A DNA stretch of 64,000 bases from an uncultured Odoribacter sp. (GTDB lineage: Bacteria > Bacteroidota > Bacteroidia > Bacteroidales > Marinifilaceae), in the NCBI GenBank assembly GCA_944321145.1, contig CALUKF010000008.1:1-64000 (forward strand), written 5' to 3'. Of the stretch, positions 1 to 9,624 are shown one piece after another. Both the position numbers and the translations under genes were made by a program. Each line of letters opens with the position of its first letter. Position 1 is the first letter of the stretch. Below the pieces are notes generated by a model. The model made no database searches, had not been told where the DNA came from, and worked only from the letters and a program-made list of their open reading frames with translations.

Positions 1-71
<71 letters not shown>

Positions 72-90
72 CTGAGAAATTGCTCACAAT

Positions 91-162
91 GGCGCTATCG
101 TCTAGGGGTTAGGACGTGAGATTCTCATTCTCAAAACAGGGGTTCGATTCCCCTTAGCGCTA
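91..162 (+). tRNA. tRNA-Glu (anticodon CTC)
   Basis: The acceptor GGCGCTA pairs with TAGCGCT, with a G-T wobble at the first pair. The anticodon stem TGAGA/TCTCA encloses the loop TTCTCAT, giving anticodon CTC (codon GAG). The T-arm is AGGGG/CCCCT around TTCGATT, and the variable loop is short (4 nt). A terminator hairpin follows directly. CTC is the less common glutamate anticodon; a TTC tRNA would be expected elsewhere in the genome. Confidence 0.93.
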
Positions 163-169
163 CAAAGAC

Positions 170-193
170 ACCGGAATTCGTTCCGGTTTTTTT
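170..193 (+). terminator. Intrinsic terminator after the tRNA pair
   Basis: A 7-bp stem, accggaa/ttccggt, encloses a stable ttcg tetraloop and is followed by a run of T. It ends the tRNA-Thr/tRNA-Glu transcript 8 bp after tRNA-Glu. Confidence 0.85.
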
Positions 194-218
194 ATTTTAC
201 CACAAAAACACACAAGAC

Positions 219-1559
219 ATGAAACAAGGATTACTCTTCCTCTTTTTGCTGGCATCCCTTTCCCTCGCCGCACAAAACATCACAGGAACTTGGTACGGAT
301 ACCCTGACTTGAAAACCAACCGCCTGCGTCTGGAAATCCAGATTTCCAACACAGATACCCGTTATACGGCATCCTTGAAAATGCCGGACATTTCCCAAGA
401 ACTCCATCCTGCCACCCGCGTTTCCGTGCAAGGCGACACGCTGCTTCTCGTTTTTCCCGAAGTTGGCGTAGCATGCGAAGGAATATGCCGTTCCGACAGC
501 CTGGTTACGGGCATTATTCATTGGGGACAATATGCCTTTCCTTTGGAGTTGAACCGCCACCCGGTCGTATTCCATCGTCCTCAAACACCCCAGCCGCCTT
601 TTCCCTACCGGTCAGAAGACGTGGCAATCCCTAATGAGGCAGACGGCATCACGCTTGCCGGCACATTGACCTTGCCAGACACAACCGGCAAATGCAAAGC
701 CGTCATCATCGTCTCCGGTAGCGGCGCGCAAGACCGTAATAACACGTTCTTTGAGCACAAAACCTACCTCGTCCTTGCCGACTATCTCTCCCGTCAGGGC
801 ATTGCCGTGCTACGCATGGACGACCGAGGCGTAGGGCAATCCGAAGGCAATGCGGCAACAGCCTGCCTGCCCGATGCCATCAGCGATACCCGTGCAGCCA
901 TTGCCTACCTGAAAATGCGCCCTGAAATCCATCCCGACAGCATCGGCATCATCGGGCACAGCGAAGGCGCATTCGTAGCCTTCACCCTTGCCGCTACCGG
1001 CGAAACGCCATTTATCATCTCCCTGGCAGGAGGCGGCGTCAATGGCAGCGAATTGCTTCTCATGCAACGGGCAGCCCTGTTGAAAGCCAATGGCGCAAAC
1101 GACGATTTTATCAACCTCTACAACGGTTACATGAGACAAGCACAGGACATCGTTCTCCAAACCGGCACGCCGGAGGCTTGCATGCAACGGCTGGCACAAG
1201 TACTCGCGGGCACCTCCCTCGCCGGACAGGAAGCCTCGCTTACCGCCCAACTGTTCAATCCTGCCAAAATCGAATTGATGAAATATGACCCGGCTTACGA
1301 TTTCCAGCAGATTAAATGTCCCGTTCTTGCCCTGAACGGCACCAAAGACTGCCAGGTACCCATTGAAAACTTAGGAAAAATAAAAGAGGGTATCTCTGCC
1401 AATGGCAATACACACGTGACTATCATTTCCTATCCGGGTCTAAACCACATGTTCCAACCTGCCCGGACAGGACTGCCCGTAGAATATTCCGACATTGAAG
1501 AAACCATTAGTCCGCAAGTATTAAAGGACATTGCCCAATGGCTCAAAGCACTCCGCTGA
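219..1559 (+). CDS. Secreted alpha/beta hydrolase (serine esterase/peptidase-like)
   Basis: This 446-residue protein starts with a signal peptide (residues 1-18, ending AAQ). A beta-rich N-terminal domain (about 20-120) precedes an alpha/beta-hydrolase domain (about 135-446). The nucleophile elbow GHSEGA gives Ser248. The other likely triad members are Asp377 in NGTKD and His410 in GLNHMF. The oxyanion region is SGSGAQDRN near residue 167. Bacteroidota carry many such periplasmic hydrolases that are annotated only by fold; the substrate cannot be read from the sequence. It stands alone, with tRNAs upstream and a convergent gene downstream across a long palindrome. Confidence 0.88.
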   Translation: MKQGLLFLFLLASLSLAAQNITGTWYGYPDLKTNRLRLEIQISNTDTRYTASLKMPDISQELHPATRVSVQGDTLLLVFPEVGVACEGICRSDSLVTGIIHWGQYAFPLELNRHPVVFHRPQTPQPPFPYRSEDVAIPNEADGITLAGTLTLPDTTGKCKAVIIVSGSGAQDRNNTFFEHKTYLVLADYLSRQGIAVLRMDDRGVGQSEGNAATACLPDAISDTRAAIAYLKMRPEIHPDSIGIIGHSEGAFVAFTLAATGETPFIISLAGGGVNGSELLLMQRAALLKANGANDDFINLYNGYMRQAQDIVLQTGTPEACMQRLAQVLAGTSLAGQEASLTAQLFNPAKIELMKYDPAYDFQQIKCPVLALNGTKDCQVPIENLGKIKEGISANGNTHVTIISYPGLNHMFQPARTGLPVEYSDIEETISPQVLKDIAQWLKALR

Positions 1560-1572
1560 ACCTATCAACTTA

Positions 1573-1626
1573 AACTTAAAGTGGAGTGCGCTTCTCCCAA
1601 GGGAGAAGCGCACTCCACTTTAAGTT
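1573..1626. terminator. 26-bp perfect palindrome between convergent genes, probable bidirectional terminator
   Basis: The arms 1573-1598 and 1601-1626 are perfectly complementary over 26 bp with only two bases (aa) between them. The repeat sits between the convergent stop codons at 1559 and 1656, the usual place for a shared terminator. It is much longer than a normal terminator stem and lacks a clear T-tract on the plus strand beyond ttatat. Confidence 0.65.
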
Positions 1627-1655
1627 ATATACCCTTATGCAACACACAATTAAAC

Positions 1656-2735
1656 CTAATGCTCTTGCTTGGTGTAAGCTGAAAATTCGCAACCGAAACG
1701 CTCGACAAGCATATTATCCATCTCATCAGCCTTTAAAGCAAGATTGACCATATTTTCACGGATTTGCCCTTCATACTGTTCTGTAATGTCTGAAAGATGC
1801 AGGCGGTACATCAAATAAATCTGCCTCCCGTCGATAGCCATCTTGTAAGGCGAAAAATCAGTACTCAGCATATAATCCAATACACCTTCCACCTCCTTTT
1901 TAGGCAAAAGATTGACAGGCGATACCATGAAAAGATACGCCCGGTTATAGACAAAAATGCGGATTTCAGAACTTCCTTTGTGGAAACACCAGGCTTCATA
2001 CCCGTCCCGCGCCAGAACCGGATTAATGCCCATTTGTTCAATGGCACTTTCACAGAACTCTGTGAGAGGCGACAAATGCCGTTCTTCAAAAATGCCCTCA
2101 GGCAATTCCTCACCACAAGAAGGGCAATACTCGTCAGGCTCGGCAATCAACTCTTCACAGCTATCACATTGTACTTGAAACCAATCCCGCTCCAAACCGT
2201 CCACAGATTCCAGCAACTTGCGCAAAGCCTCCACCCGAATGCCAAACCCCATATTGTCAGCATCATTGATTTTACTGACGGTAATTCCCACCACTTCATC
2301 CTTTTCATTGATAATCGGACCGCCTGAATTGCCGGGATTGACCGCAGCATCCGTCTGTATGTAATATTGCCCGTTTATCAGCTGTTTTGGAGCAGAAACT
2401 GTGCCTTCGGTGACCGTAAACGGCATGCCGTAAGGATAGCCTGCCACACGAATTTTGCCGCCAATCCCCAACGTATCATTGCCTGCCAACAAAAAATCAG
2501 GCAAAGCCGAAAAATCATGATCCACAGCCAACAGCGCAATGTCCAATGCCGGATTGACCAACACAACTTTCGCCAAATAAGGATTGCGCTCGCTATCGTG
2601 GATAGCAACAGCATGGAAACCTTCAACCACGTGATAATTGGTCACAAACAAATCGCACGATTTGAGATAAAAGCAACTCCCGGAACCTTCAGCATGGGTT
2701 ACTTTGAAAACGAGTTTATATATATTCTGTTCCAT
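1656..2735 (-). CDS. Cytoplasmic trypsin-like serine protease with zinc ribbon and YbjN-like tail
   Basis: This 359-residue protein has no signal peptide. Residues 5-180 form a trypsin-like (S1C/HtrA-type) domain with an apparent triad: His35 in TNYHVVEG, Asp65 in ALDIALL and Ser137 in NPGNSGGP. There is no PDZ domain. A four-cysteine zinc ribbon (CxxC ... CxxC, about 190-208) follows. The C-terminal about 140 residues look like a YbjN/type-III-chaperone-like alpha/beta fold, which is a weaker inference. It lies 18 bp downstream of another unusual cytoplasmic gene, so the two are probably one operon. The lack of export is odd for the HtrA class and suggests an intracellular regulatory or stress protease. 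Confidence 0.8.
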   Translation of the reverse strand: MEQNIYKLVFKVTHAEGSGSCFYLKSCDLFVTNYHVVEGFHAVAIHDSERNPYLAKVVLVNPALDIALLAVDHDFSALPDFLLAGNDTLGIGGKIRVAGYPYGMPFTVTEGTVSAPKQLINGQYYIQTDAAVNPGNSGGPIINEKDEVVGITVSKINDADNMGFGIRVEALRKLLESVDGLERDWFQVQCDSCEELIAEPDEYCPSCGEELPEGIFEERHLSPLTEFCESAIEQMGINPVLARDGYEAWCFHKGSSEIRIFVYNRAYLFMVSPVNLLPKKEVEGVLDYMLSTDFSPYKMAIDGRQIYLMYRLHLSDITEQYEGQIRENMVNLALKADEMDNMLVERFGCEFSAYTKQEH

Positions 2736-2753
2736 GAAAATTCAGTTTACGGA

Positions 2754-4097
2754 TTAATTAAACAAATTACTCATCATCTTCTGCTGCAACTCCCCGGCAA
2801 GGCGCATATATTCCTGCATATCCCCACGCGCCATGGCTTCCATCATTTTCTGCTGGAGTTCTGCAATGCCTCCATCGGCCATTTGCTTCATCATTTTTTG
2901 CTGCATGGCAGCGGCAGCAGCGGTTGCCTGCTGCATCATCTGTTGGGCAGCAGCATTGCCGACACCGAGTGCTGAAAAATCTGGAACGTCCAAATTGCCC
3001 TCCATAATGTCATCCATCGCATCATAGAGCAGTCCGGACGCTTCTTCTACAGATTTTCCTCCAGCGGCTTCTACAGCACGGGCAAGCAGTGCACGGATAT
3101 TTTCCGGAAGGTCATTATAATAAAAAGTCTCATAGAATATATAAGAAAGACGCACTGCACTGCGTTCAAAATCTCCGGATTGCATGGCTGCAGCAGCCTC
3201 TTCATAAACGTCTTTTAAAATCTCCTGCACCTGTTGTAAAGCTACGCTCCGGCGGTTTGACACCAACTTGACGGCAAAATAAAAATCGGCAGCAAGATCT
3301 TCCTTGGGCTGGGCAAGAAGTTTTTTCAAATAATCCATGCCTTTTGCAACGAGTTCTTCTACAGGACGCTCTGCATCCATGTCATCAATGGCTTTCTCTA
3401 AATCATTGGCGAATTGCCCTTGCGGGGACGCAAAATAAGCAATCTGGTAAAAGACCGTATCCAATAGATTCCAAGAATAACCATAAGAACGGCTGGCGTT
3501 ATAAGCCTCCAACGCTTCCAATGCGGCTTTGCCCACGGTCTGTATGCCTTCATACACCCGATCTACCGTCTCCGGCGCATAAGGCATGACTTGAGGTTCA
3601 TAACAACGGGTAGCCCCAAACTTAGTGCAAAATTCATCATCATAACGATCGCCCACATAACAGATGTTCTGCAAAACACCGTACATCTTGTGTGGATGAC
3701 TCTGCGCCAAAGGAGTGGCATAACGCATTTTCAATCGGTCGCCCTCTTTGTGGAACTCTGCCAATAAGAGTTTGTTGCCGTTCAAATCTGCCACCTGCCG
3801 CAACATCGCCACCCGGCCTTTCACTGGCAAATTCAAGAAATCCGCTTCAATACGGATCATATCGTCTTCTACATAGATATGCACGACTATAGAGCCGTGA
3901 GGAATATGAAACTCTGTTCCCTGTTCATTGCCATATTGAACACGGAAACCATCGTCAAGATAATCCAGCAGGCAATGGAAAGCCTCCAAATATTTTCCTT
4001 CGTCATACAAATCGACACTCCGGTCAAACACTTCTCGCCGAATAGGCTTTCGTCCTGATTCTTCCACCGGAGCGATAAAAGGTAGTGTGTTTTTCAT
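2754..4097 (-). CDS. Uncharacterised protein, YbjN-like N-terminus and Met/Gln-rich C-terminus
   Basis: I do not recognise a named family for this 447-residue protein. It has no signal peptide or membrane segment. Residues 25-150 have alternating hydrophobic strands resembling a YbjN-like domain. Residues 170-340 are helical. Residues 380-447 are strikingly rich in Met, Gln and Ala, with three QQKMM motifs forming likely amphipathic helices. It is the first gene of a two-gene unit with the trypsin-like protease 18 bp downstream. The tail could be a substrate-binding or assembly segment, and it could be what the protease recognises; both ideas are inference. Confidence 0.75.
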   Translation of the reverse strand: MKNTLPFIAPVEESGRKPIRREVFDRSVDLYDEGKYLEAFHCLLDYLDDGFRVQYGNEQGTEFHIPHGSIVVHIYVEDDMIRIEADFLNLPVKGRVAMLRQVADLNGNKLLLAEFHKEGDRLKMRYATPLAQSHPHKMYGVLQNICYVGDRYDDEFCTKFGATRCYEPQVMPYAPETVDRVYEGIQTVGKAALEALEAYNASRSYGYSWNLLDTVFYQIAYFASPQGQFANDLEKAIDDMDAERPVEELVAKGMDYLKKLLAQPKEDLAADFYFAVKLVSNRRSVALQQVQEILKDVYEEAAAAMQSGDFERSAVRLSYIFYETFYYNDLPENIRALLARAVEAAGGKSVEEASGLLYDAMDDIMEGNLDVPDFSALGVGNAAAQQMMQQATAAAAAMQQKMMKQMADGGIAELQQKMMEAMARGDMQEYMRLAGELQQKMMSNLFN

Positions 4098-4245
4098 GAT
4101 ACAATTATTAAAATAAACTCCCGCAAGTTACGGATTTTTACTTTTACCCCCTCCTGAAATTTTCGTTAAAAACACCAAAATCATAATTACATCACAGATA
4201 CATGCAAAAAACGGGCAACCCTGACAACTGCCCGTTCCTACATTG

Positions 4246-4318
4246 CACGGGAGGAGAGACTCGAACTCCCGACACCTGGTTTTGGAGACCAGTGCTCTAC
4301 CAACTGAGCTACACCCGT
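4246..4318 (-). tRNA. tRNA-Trp (anticodon CCA)
   Basis: On the minus strand the anticodon stem CTGGT/ACCAG encloses CTCCAAA, giving anticodon CCA. The acceptor ACGGGTG pairs with CTCCCGT except for a T-T mismatch at the sixth pair. The D-stem is GCTC/GAGC and the T-arm GGGAG/CTCTC. The discriminator base is G, as usual for tryptophan. No CCA is encoded. Confidence 0.95.
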
Positions 4319-4382
4319 ATTTTTTTGCGATTGCAAAGGAACGGATTTTTATCGAATCACGCAACAATCGCCGGATATTTTT

Positions 4383-5438
4383 TCAAAGATTTCTGTCCCT
4401 GCAAACAATTCCCCCGCCGACAAGGCGTTCGCCCCTGAAAAAAGCGGCAGGTTGTCCCGGAGCCACAGCCCACGCCGGTTCCGCGAGATGCACACGACAA
4501 ACACCTCCCGCAAGACGCTCCACCCGCGCCGCTCCTTGGGGATTCAAACCGATACCCCTGACTTTCACAGTCAAATCCACTGCCTGCAAATCCTCTTCTG
4601 CCACCACATTCAAGCGGTCTATGCAAAACGTGTCCGTATACAACGAAGCCTTAGTGTCCACCACGACAACATTGCGGTCTACGTCAATCTCTGCCACATA
4701 CAATGGCATCCCCTCCACCGCAGGGATACCCCTCCGTTGCCCCACCGTATAATCCGCCAAACCGCCATGCCTGCCAACTACCTTGCCTCCCTGCCGGGTG
4801 ACAATATCCCCCGGCACATCCGGCATCCCTCCTCCTTCTCTACGGAGAAAGTCCCGGTAATCGCTTCCCCGCAAAAAGCAAACGCCCATGCTTTCCCGCC
4901 GGGCAGCCACCCGCTCATACCCTTGCCACACAGCCCACTCCTTCACCTCGCGCTTCGTATAATCCCCAAGCGGAGAAAGGGCTTTTGCCAAAATGCGCGA
5001 CGGAACGCCCCAAAGAAAATAAGACTGGTCTTTTGTCCGGTCGATGCCCTGAAAAAAATAAGGCCTTCCCCCGTAATCCTCTACCCGCACATAATGCCCT
5101 GTCGCAATACGCGTAGCCCCGCAACGGACAGCTTCCTGCTCCAGCAAATCCCATTTCACCAAACTATTGCAAATGCAACACGGGGAAGGAGTCAGCCCCA
5201 TCCGGTAACTCCGGACGAAATCATCCACCACCTGCCGGCGGAAAAAGTCCTGCGCAGCACATACGGTCAACGGGATAGACAAGCGCCGGCAAACCGCTTC
5301 CACCTCCTCCAAATCACTTTCCCCCCATAATTCGAGGTGAACTCCAACGACTTCATACCCCCTCTCCCGCAGCAACAAGGCGGCAACAAAACTGTCCACC
5401 CCGCCGCTCATGCCGATAACCACCCGTTCCTTTCCCAT
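4383..5438 (-). CDS. mnmA: tRNA-specific 2-thiouridylase MnmA
   Basis: The enzyme installs the sulfur of 2-thiouridine at the wobble position (U34) of Lys, Glu and Gln tRNAs. The 351-residue protein has the PP-loop SGGVDS at residues 11-16. The catalytic cysteine is probably Cys90 (in SPCCICN) and the second redox cysteine Cys187 (in MGVCFL). The length fits the family. I start at 5438 rather than the upstream in-frame ATG at 5600, because the conserved N-terminus begins at MGKERV and this ATG overlaps the stop of the upstream gene by one base (TGATG), implying translational coupling. It ends the housekeeping run. Confidence 0.93.
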   Translation of the reverse strand: MGKERVVIGMSGGVDSFVAALLLRERGYEVVGVHLELWGESDLEEVEAVCRRLSIPLTVCAAQDFFRRQVVDDFVRSYRMGLTPSPCCICNSLVKWDLLEQEAVRCGATRIATGHYVRVEDYGGRPYFFQGIDRTKDQSYFLWGVPSRILAKALSPLGDYTKREVKEWAVWQGYERVAARRESMGVCFLRGSDYRDFLRREGGGMPDVPGDIVTRQGGKVVGRHGGLADYTVGQRRGIPAVEGMPLYVAEIDVDRNVVVVDTKASLYTDTFCIDRLNVVAEEDLQAVDLTVKVRGIGLNPQGAARVERLAGGVCRVHLAEPAWAVAPGQPAAFFRGERLVGGGIVCRDRNL

Positions 5439-6670
5439 CAGGCAAAAAAGACGTATGCCACCACAATCGCGGCGATAATGCCCGCCAAATCGGCAATCAA
5501 CCCGCAAGGCACGGCATAACGGGTATTCCGAATGCCCACAGAACCGAAATAAACGGCAATAATATAAAAAGTCGTATCCGTCGCCCCTTGGAACGTACAA
5601 GCCAAGCGACCGGCAAAAGAATCGGCGCCAAAAGTTGTCATCGTGTCAATCATCATGCCCCGGGCACCACTCCCGCTCAACGGCTTCATCAATGCCGTCG
5701 GGAAAGCATCCACCCACGATGCGTCAAACCCTAAGGCAAGCACCGCACGCTCAATGCCCCCCATCAACACATCCATCGCTCCGGACGCCCGAAAAACACC
5801 CACCGCAACCAAAATCGCAATCAAATAAGGAATAATCTTCACAGCAGTCGAAAACCCATCTTTCGCCCCCTCGATAAACGCATCGTAAACATTGATGCGC
5901 CGCCATGCTGCCATGCCGATAAAGGAAATGATGATGGTAAACAAAATGACATTGCTCGCCACATTGGAAGCCGTAGTCAACGCCTCGCCTTCCAGCGAAG
6001 AAAAATAGGCAATCACCCCCGCAATAAGCGCAGTCACTCCCACCAGATAAGCCAGCACCACCTTGTTGAACAGATTGATGCGCTGCCGGACAGCCACCGC
6101 AATCAAACCGACCAAAGTAGAAAAATAAGTCGCTATCAATATCGGTATAAACACATCCGTCGGGTCAGCAGCCCCCAATTGCGCACGGTACACCATGATG
6201 GAAACCGGGATGACTGTCAATCCGGATGTATTCAACACCAGAAACATAATCTGTGCATTGGACGCCTTGCTCTTATCGGGATTCACCTCCTGCATCTGCT
6301 GCATAGCCTTCAATCCCACGGGCGTAGCCGCGTTGTCCAACCCCAGCATATTGGAAGCAAAATTGAGCATCATCGAGCCATGCGCCGGGCTGTCTTTCGG
6401 CAAATCCGGAAAAAGCCGGCGGAAAAAAGGCGAAATGAGCCGCGACATGACTTGCACGGCGCCACCCCGTTCCCCGATTTTCATGATACCCATCCACAAA
6501 GTCAGCACCCCCGTCAGCCCCAACGAAATCTCAAACCCCGTTTTGGACATATCGAAAGTGGCACCCATCATCTCGCCGAAGATTGCCGTGTCCCCCATCA
6601 CCACCAGCTTCCACAGGGCAACGGCAAAACCCACAACGAAAAAGGCAATCCAAATGTAATTCAACACCAT
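5438..6670 (-). CDS. Fused SpmA/SpmB-like membrane protein (nucleoside-recognition domains)
   Basis: This 410-residue polytopic membrane protein contains two nucleoside-recognition (Gate) domains. The first half contains LNFASNMLGLDNAATPVGLKAM-like SpmA signature residues (about 100-125); the second half has the SpmB-like stretch SGSGARGMMIDTM (about 335). In Firmicutes these are separate spore-maturation genes; in non-sporulating Bacteroidota the fusion is common and its substrate is unknown. The stop overlaps the mnmA start by one base, and the gene follows folD by 10 bp. Confidence 0.85.
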   Translation of the reverse strand: MVLNYIWIAFFVVGFAVALWKLVVMGDTAIFGEMMGATFDMSKTGFEISLGLTGVLTLWMGIMKIGERGGAVQVMSRLISPFFRRLFPDLPKDSPAHGSMMLNFASNMLGLDNAATPVGLKAMQQMQEVNPDKSKASNAQIMFLVLNTSGLTVIPVSIMVYRAQLGAADPTDVFIPILIATYFSTLVGLIAVAVRQRINLFNKVVLAYLVGVTALIAGVIAYFSSLEGEALTTASNVASNVILFTIIISFIGMAAWRRINVYDAFIEGAKDGFSTAVKIIPYLIAILVAVGVFRASGAMDVLMGGIERAVLALGFDASWVDAFPTALMKPLSGSGARGMMIDTMTTFGADSFAGRLACTFQGATDTTFYIIAVYFGSVGIRNTRYAVPCGLIADLAGIIAAIVVAYVFFA

Positions 6671-6680
6671 AGGGCTATCC

Positions 6681-7553
6681 TCACAATCCTTTGTAAGCCT
6701 TCAGTGTATTCTGCAACAACGACACAATGGTCATCGGACCTACCCCACCCGGCACCGGCGTAATATAGGTACATTTCGGAGCCACATGCTCAAAATCCAC
6801 GTCACCCACCAAGCGGAAACCGGACTTTGTCTTGTCCGAAGGCACACGATGGATACCCACATCCACCACAACAGCCCCCTCCTTCACCATATCTGCAGTC
6901 ACAAAAAGCGGTTTGCCCAAAGCCACCACCAAAATATCCGCCTGCAGGGTGAAATCCTTAATATTCTTCGTACGGCTGTGGCACATCGTCACCGTGCAAT
7001 CCCCATAATCCGCCTTGCGCGACATCAGCACCGCCATCGGCGTGCCCACAATGTTGCTGCGCCCCAACACCACGCAATGCTTCCCGCGTGTCTCAATCCC
7101 ATAGCGGCGCAACAACTCCACAATGCCAGCCGGAGTCGCCGGCAAATAAGTCGGCAGCCCCGCCACCATTTTCCCTACATTGCAGGGATGGAAACCGTCC
7201 ACGTCCTTGTCGGGATTTATCGCCATCAGCACCTTATTCTCAGAAATATGAGCAGGTAACGGCAACTGCACGATATAGCCGTCCACCTCCTCATCCTTGT
7301 TCAGCTTGTCGACGACTGCCAGCAATTGCTCCTCCGTCATCTCCGCGCCGTAACGCAACTCCGTGCTTTTAAAGCCCACCTCCTGACAAGCCTTCACCTT
7401 GCTGGCTACATACGTCTCGCTTGCCGGGTCGTTGCCCACTAACACAGCCACCAAATGCGGCGCCCTGCCACCCTCGGCTTTTATCCGGGAAACCTCATCC
7501 GCCAACTCCTGCTTGACTTGGGCTGCAATCTTTTTTCCGTCAATCAATTCCAT
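6681..7553 (-). CDS. folD: Bifunctional methylenetetrahydrofolate dehydrogenase/cyclohydrolase FolD
   Basis: FolD interconverts 5,10-methylene-, methenyl- and 10-formyl-tetrahydrofolate in one-carbon metabolism. The 290-residue protein has the family motifs: YVASKVKAC near residue 50 with the catalytic lysine, GYIVQLPLP near 95, and the Rossmann motif [11 protein letters not shown] near 165. The C-terminal [10 protein letters not shown] is intact. It lies 22 bp downstream of ffh and 10 bp upstream of the SpmA/B-like gene, in the same direction. Confidence 0.96.
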   Translation of the reverse strand: MELIDGKKIAAQVKQELADEVSRIKAEGGRAPHLVAVLVGNDPASETYVASKVKACQEVGFKSTELRYGAEMTEEQLLAVVDKLNKDEEVDGYIVQLPLPAHISENKVLMAINPDKDVDGFHPCNVGKMVAGLPTYLPATPAGIVELLRRYGIETRGKHCVVLGRSNIVGTPMAVLMSRKADYGDCTVTMCHSRTKNIKDFTLQADILVVALGKPLFVTADMVKEGAVVVDVGIHRVPSDKTKSGFRLVGDVDFEHVAPKCTYITPVPGGVGPMTIVSLLQNTLKAYKGL

Positions 7554-7575
7554 AAATATTGTATATTTAAAACTA

Positions 7576-8901
7576 TTATCGTCTCATACCGGGCATCCGG
7601 CGCATCAGCTTGTTACCGCCGGACAACATCTTCATCATCTTTTTAGACTCGTCGAATTGCTTCAACAGGCGGTTCACTTCCTGCACCGTCGTCCCGCTGC
7701 CCTTGGCAATGCGCATCCGGCGCGAACCGTTGATAATTTCAGGATGCTCACGCTCCTTCGGGGTCATGGAATAAATGATTGCCTCCACTCCCTTGAACGC
7801 ATCATCGTCAATCTCCACGTCCTTCAACGCCTTCCCGACACCCGGAATCATAGATGCCAAATCCTTGATATTACCCATCTTCTTAATTTGCTGTATCTGG
7901 CTCAAGAAATCGTTGAAATTAAACTGGTTGCGGGATATCTTTTTCTGCAGTTTCTTGGCTTCCTCCGCGTCAAACTGCTCCTGCGCCTTTTCCACCAACG
8001 AAACAATATCGCCCATCCCTAAAATACGGTCTGCCATACGTTCCGGATGGAAAGCATCAAGGGCTTCCAGCTTCTCCCCCGTACCGACATACTTAATCGG
8101 CTTATTCACCACCGTGCGGATGGAAAGGGCTGCACCACCGCGCGTATCGCCATCCAACTTGGTGAGTATCACACCGTCGAAATCCAGCCGGTCGTTAAAC
8201 TCCTTCGCCGTGTTCACAGCATCCTGTCCCGTCATCGCATCCACGACAAAAAGCGTCTCCGTCGGCTCTATCGCCTTCTTGATAGCCGCAATCTCGCGCA
8301 TCATCTCCTCATCGACAGCCAAACGCCCCGCAGTATCGACAATCACCACGTCAAACGCATTGGCTTTTGCATACTTCACGGCATCCGTGGCAATCCGCAC
8401 CGGGTCTTTCGTCGTCTCGTCGCTATACACCGGCACATTGATCTGCTGCCCCAGCACTTTCAACTGCTCAATAGCGGCAGGACGGTACACGTCGCAAGCC
8501 ACCAGCAACGGGCGTTTTCCCTTCTTCGTCTGCAACAAATTGGCAAACTTTCCGGAAAAAGTGGTCTTACCTGACCCCTGCAACCCGGACATCAGGATAA
8601 TGGCAGGATTCCCCTTGATATTCACCTCTACATTCCGTCCTCCCATCAACTCCGCCAACTCGTCATGCACAATCTTCACCATCATCTGCCCCGGCTTCAC
8701 AGCCGTCAGCACATCCATGCCCAATGCCTTTTCCTTCACTCGGTTCGTGAAATCCTTGGCAATCTTGTAATTCACATCGGCATCCAACAGCGAGCGTCTC
8801 ACCTCCTTCAGCGTCTCCGCCACATTCAGTTCCGTGATTTTGCCCTGCCCTTTTAATATCTTAAACGAACGTTCTAACCTTTCCGATAGATTCTCAAACA
8901 T
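7576..8901 (-). CDS. ffh: Signal recognition particle protein Ffh (SRP54)
   Basis: Ffh binds signal sequences of nascent membrane proteins with the 4.5S RNA and hands the ribosome to FtsY. The 441-residue protein has the N domain (1-95) and the G domain with P-loop GLQGSGKTT near residue 107. It also shows DTAGR near 190 and TKLDGD near 247. A methionine-rich M domain ends in [20 protein letters not shown]. Domain order and length are normal. It sits between the ACT-domain gene and folD with short gaps. Confidence 0.97.
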   Translation of the reverse strand: MFENLSERLERSFKILKGQGKITELNVAETLKEVRRSLLDADVNYKIAKDFTNRVKEKALGMDVLTAVKPGQMMVKIVHDELAELMGGRNVEVNIKGNPAIILMSGLQGSGKTTFSGKFANLLQTKKGKRPLLVACDVYRPAAIEQLKVLGQQINVPVYSDETTKDPVRIATDAVKYAKANAFDVVIVDTAGRLAVDEEMMREIAAIKKAIEPTETLFVVDAMTGQDAVNTAKEFNDRLDFDGVILTKLDGDTRGGAALSIRTVVNKPIKYVGTGEKLEALDAFHPERMADRILGMGDIVSLVEKAQEQFDAEEAKKLQKKISRNQFNFNDFLSQIQQIKKMGNIKDLASMIPGVGKALKDVEIDDDAFKGVEAIIYSMTPKEREHPEIINGSRRMRIAKGSGTTVQEVNRLLKQFDESKKMMKMLSGGNKLMRRMPGMRR

Positions 8902-8924
8902 AATTTCTTCACATTATATAATTA

Positions 8925-9581
8925 CTACTTTCCTATATTTTTCAACACCACAAAAGTCTTGTCGATAAGTGCATTATCCACAACAACCGTAAACTCGTTG
9001 GTCGAGGAGATAACCTCCGTCAAGTTAATTCCTTCCCATGCCAACTCCTTCATGATGGTATAATAAAATCCCGCCTGCAAGCTGTTTCCCTTCGGCAATT
9101 TCAGCGTCACGGAAGACAAACCCCGCTGCTCGAACAGGCAAGTCTCCTCCCGGAAATAATCCTGCACCAATTCCGAAACGCTGTCGCTAATCACCAAGTT
9201 AGTCTCAAACACCCCCTGCACCATCGTATAAAACACCTCGTCGCTCTTCACCAAATGCTTCAGCACCTCAATGTGGCAATCCAACAGCGTCGGGGAATTC
9301 TTAAACGTATAATCACACAAATTGCTCCGCAAAATGATATCCCCCATATTGCCCAGCAACTTATTCAACTGCACTTGGTCTCTCACCTGCAAATAAGGAG
9401 CCAACCGGTTCAAAGCCATAATAATAGCTCCCGTATTCACCTCCCGCTGCAACGCCTTCTCCACTGCCGGCTGCAACTGCCGCGCCAAAGAAGACACATT
9501 GATAATCCCCGCCGCCAAAGACTCCGACAAATAAGGACGGTGCTTGACTATACTCTCTACGACATGCGAAATACTAACCAT
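8925..9581 (-). CDS. ACT-domain-like regulatory protein
   Basis: This 218-residue soluble protein is found widely in Bacteroidales without an assigned function. Residues 135-218 resemble ACT repeats of aspartokinases, ending with a segment containing ISSTNEFTVVVDNA. The N-terminal half is helical. I use the ATG at 9581 (MVSISHV) instead of 9656, because a TATCTTTG -7 box lies at 9604-9611 and the longer form would overlap rlmB. ACT domains usually bind amino acids; no catalytic kinase domain is present, so a ligand-sensing role is inferred. Confidence 0.8.
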   Translation of the reverse strand: MVSISHVVESIVKHRPYLSESLAAGIINVSSLARQLQPAVEKALQREVNTGAIIMALNRLAPYLQVRDQVQLNKLLGNMGDIILRSNLCDYTFKNSPTLLDCHIEVLKHLVKSDEVFYTMVQGVFETNLVISDSVSELVQDYFREETCLFEQRGLSSVTLKLPKGNSLQAGFYYTIMKELAWEGINLTEVISSTNEFTVVVDNALIDKTFVVLKNIGK

Positions 9582-9603
9582 AATGCCTACAAATTTTACC
9601 GCG

Positions 9604-9611
9604 CAAAGATA
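9604..9611 (-). promoter_or_regulatory. Bacteroidales -7 box (TATCTTTG) for the ACT-domain gene
   Basis: The minus-strand sequence TATCTTTG matches the TAnnTTTG -7 consensus 22 bp upstream of the chosen start. No clear -33 TTG is present at the right distance. Confidence 0.5.
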
Positions 9612-9624
9612 ACAAATTTCCCCC

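Noticed and set aside
5438..6670. Evidence of sporulation
   Set aside because: The SpmA/SpmB-like fusion occurs widely in non-sporulating Bacteroidota and no other sporulation gene is in the window.
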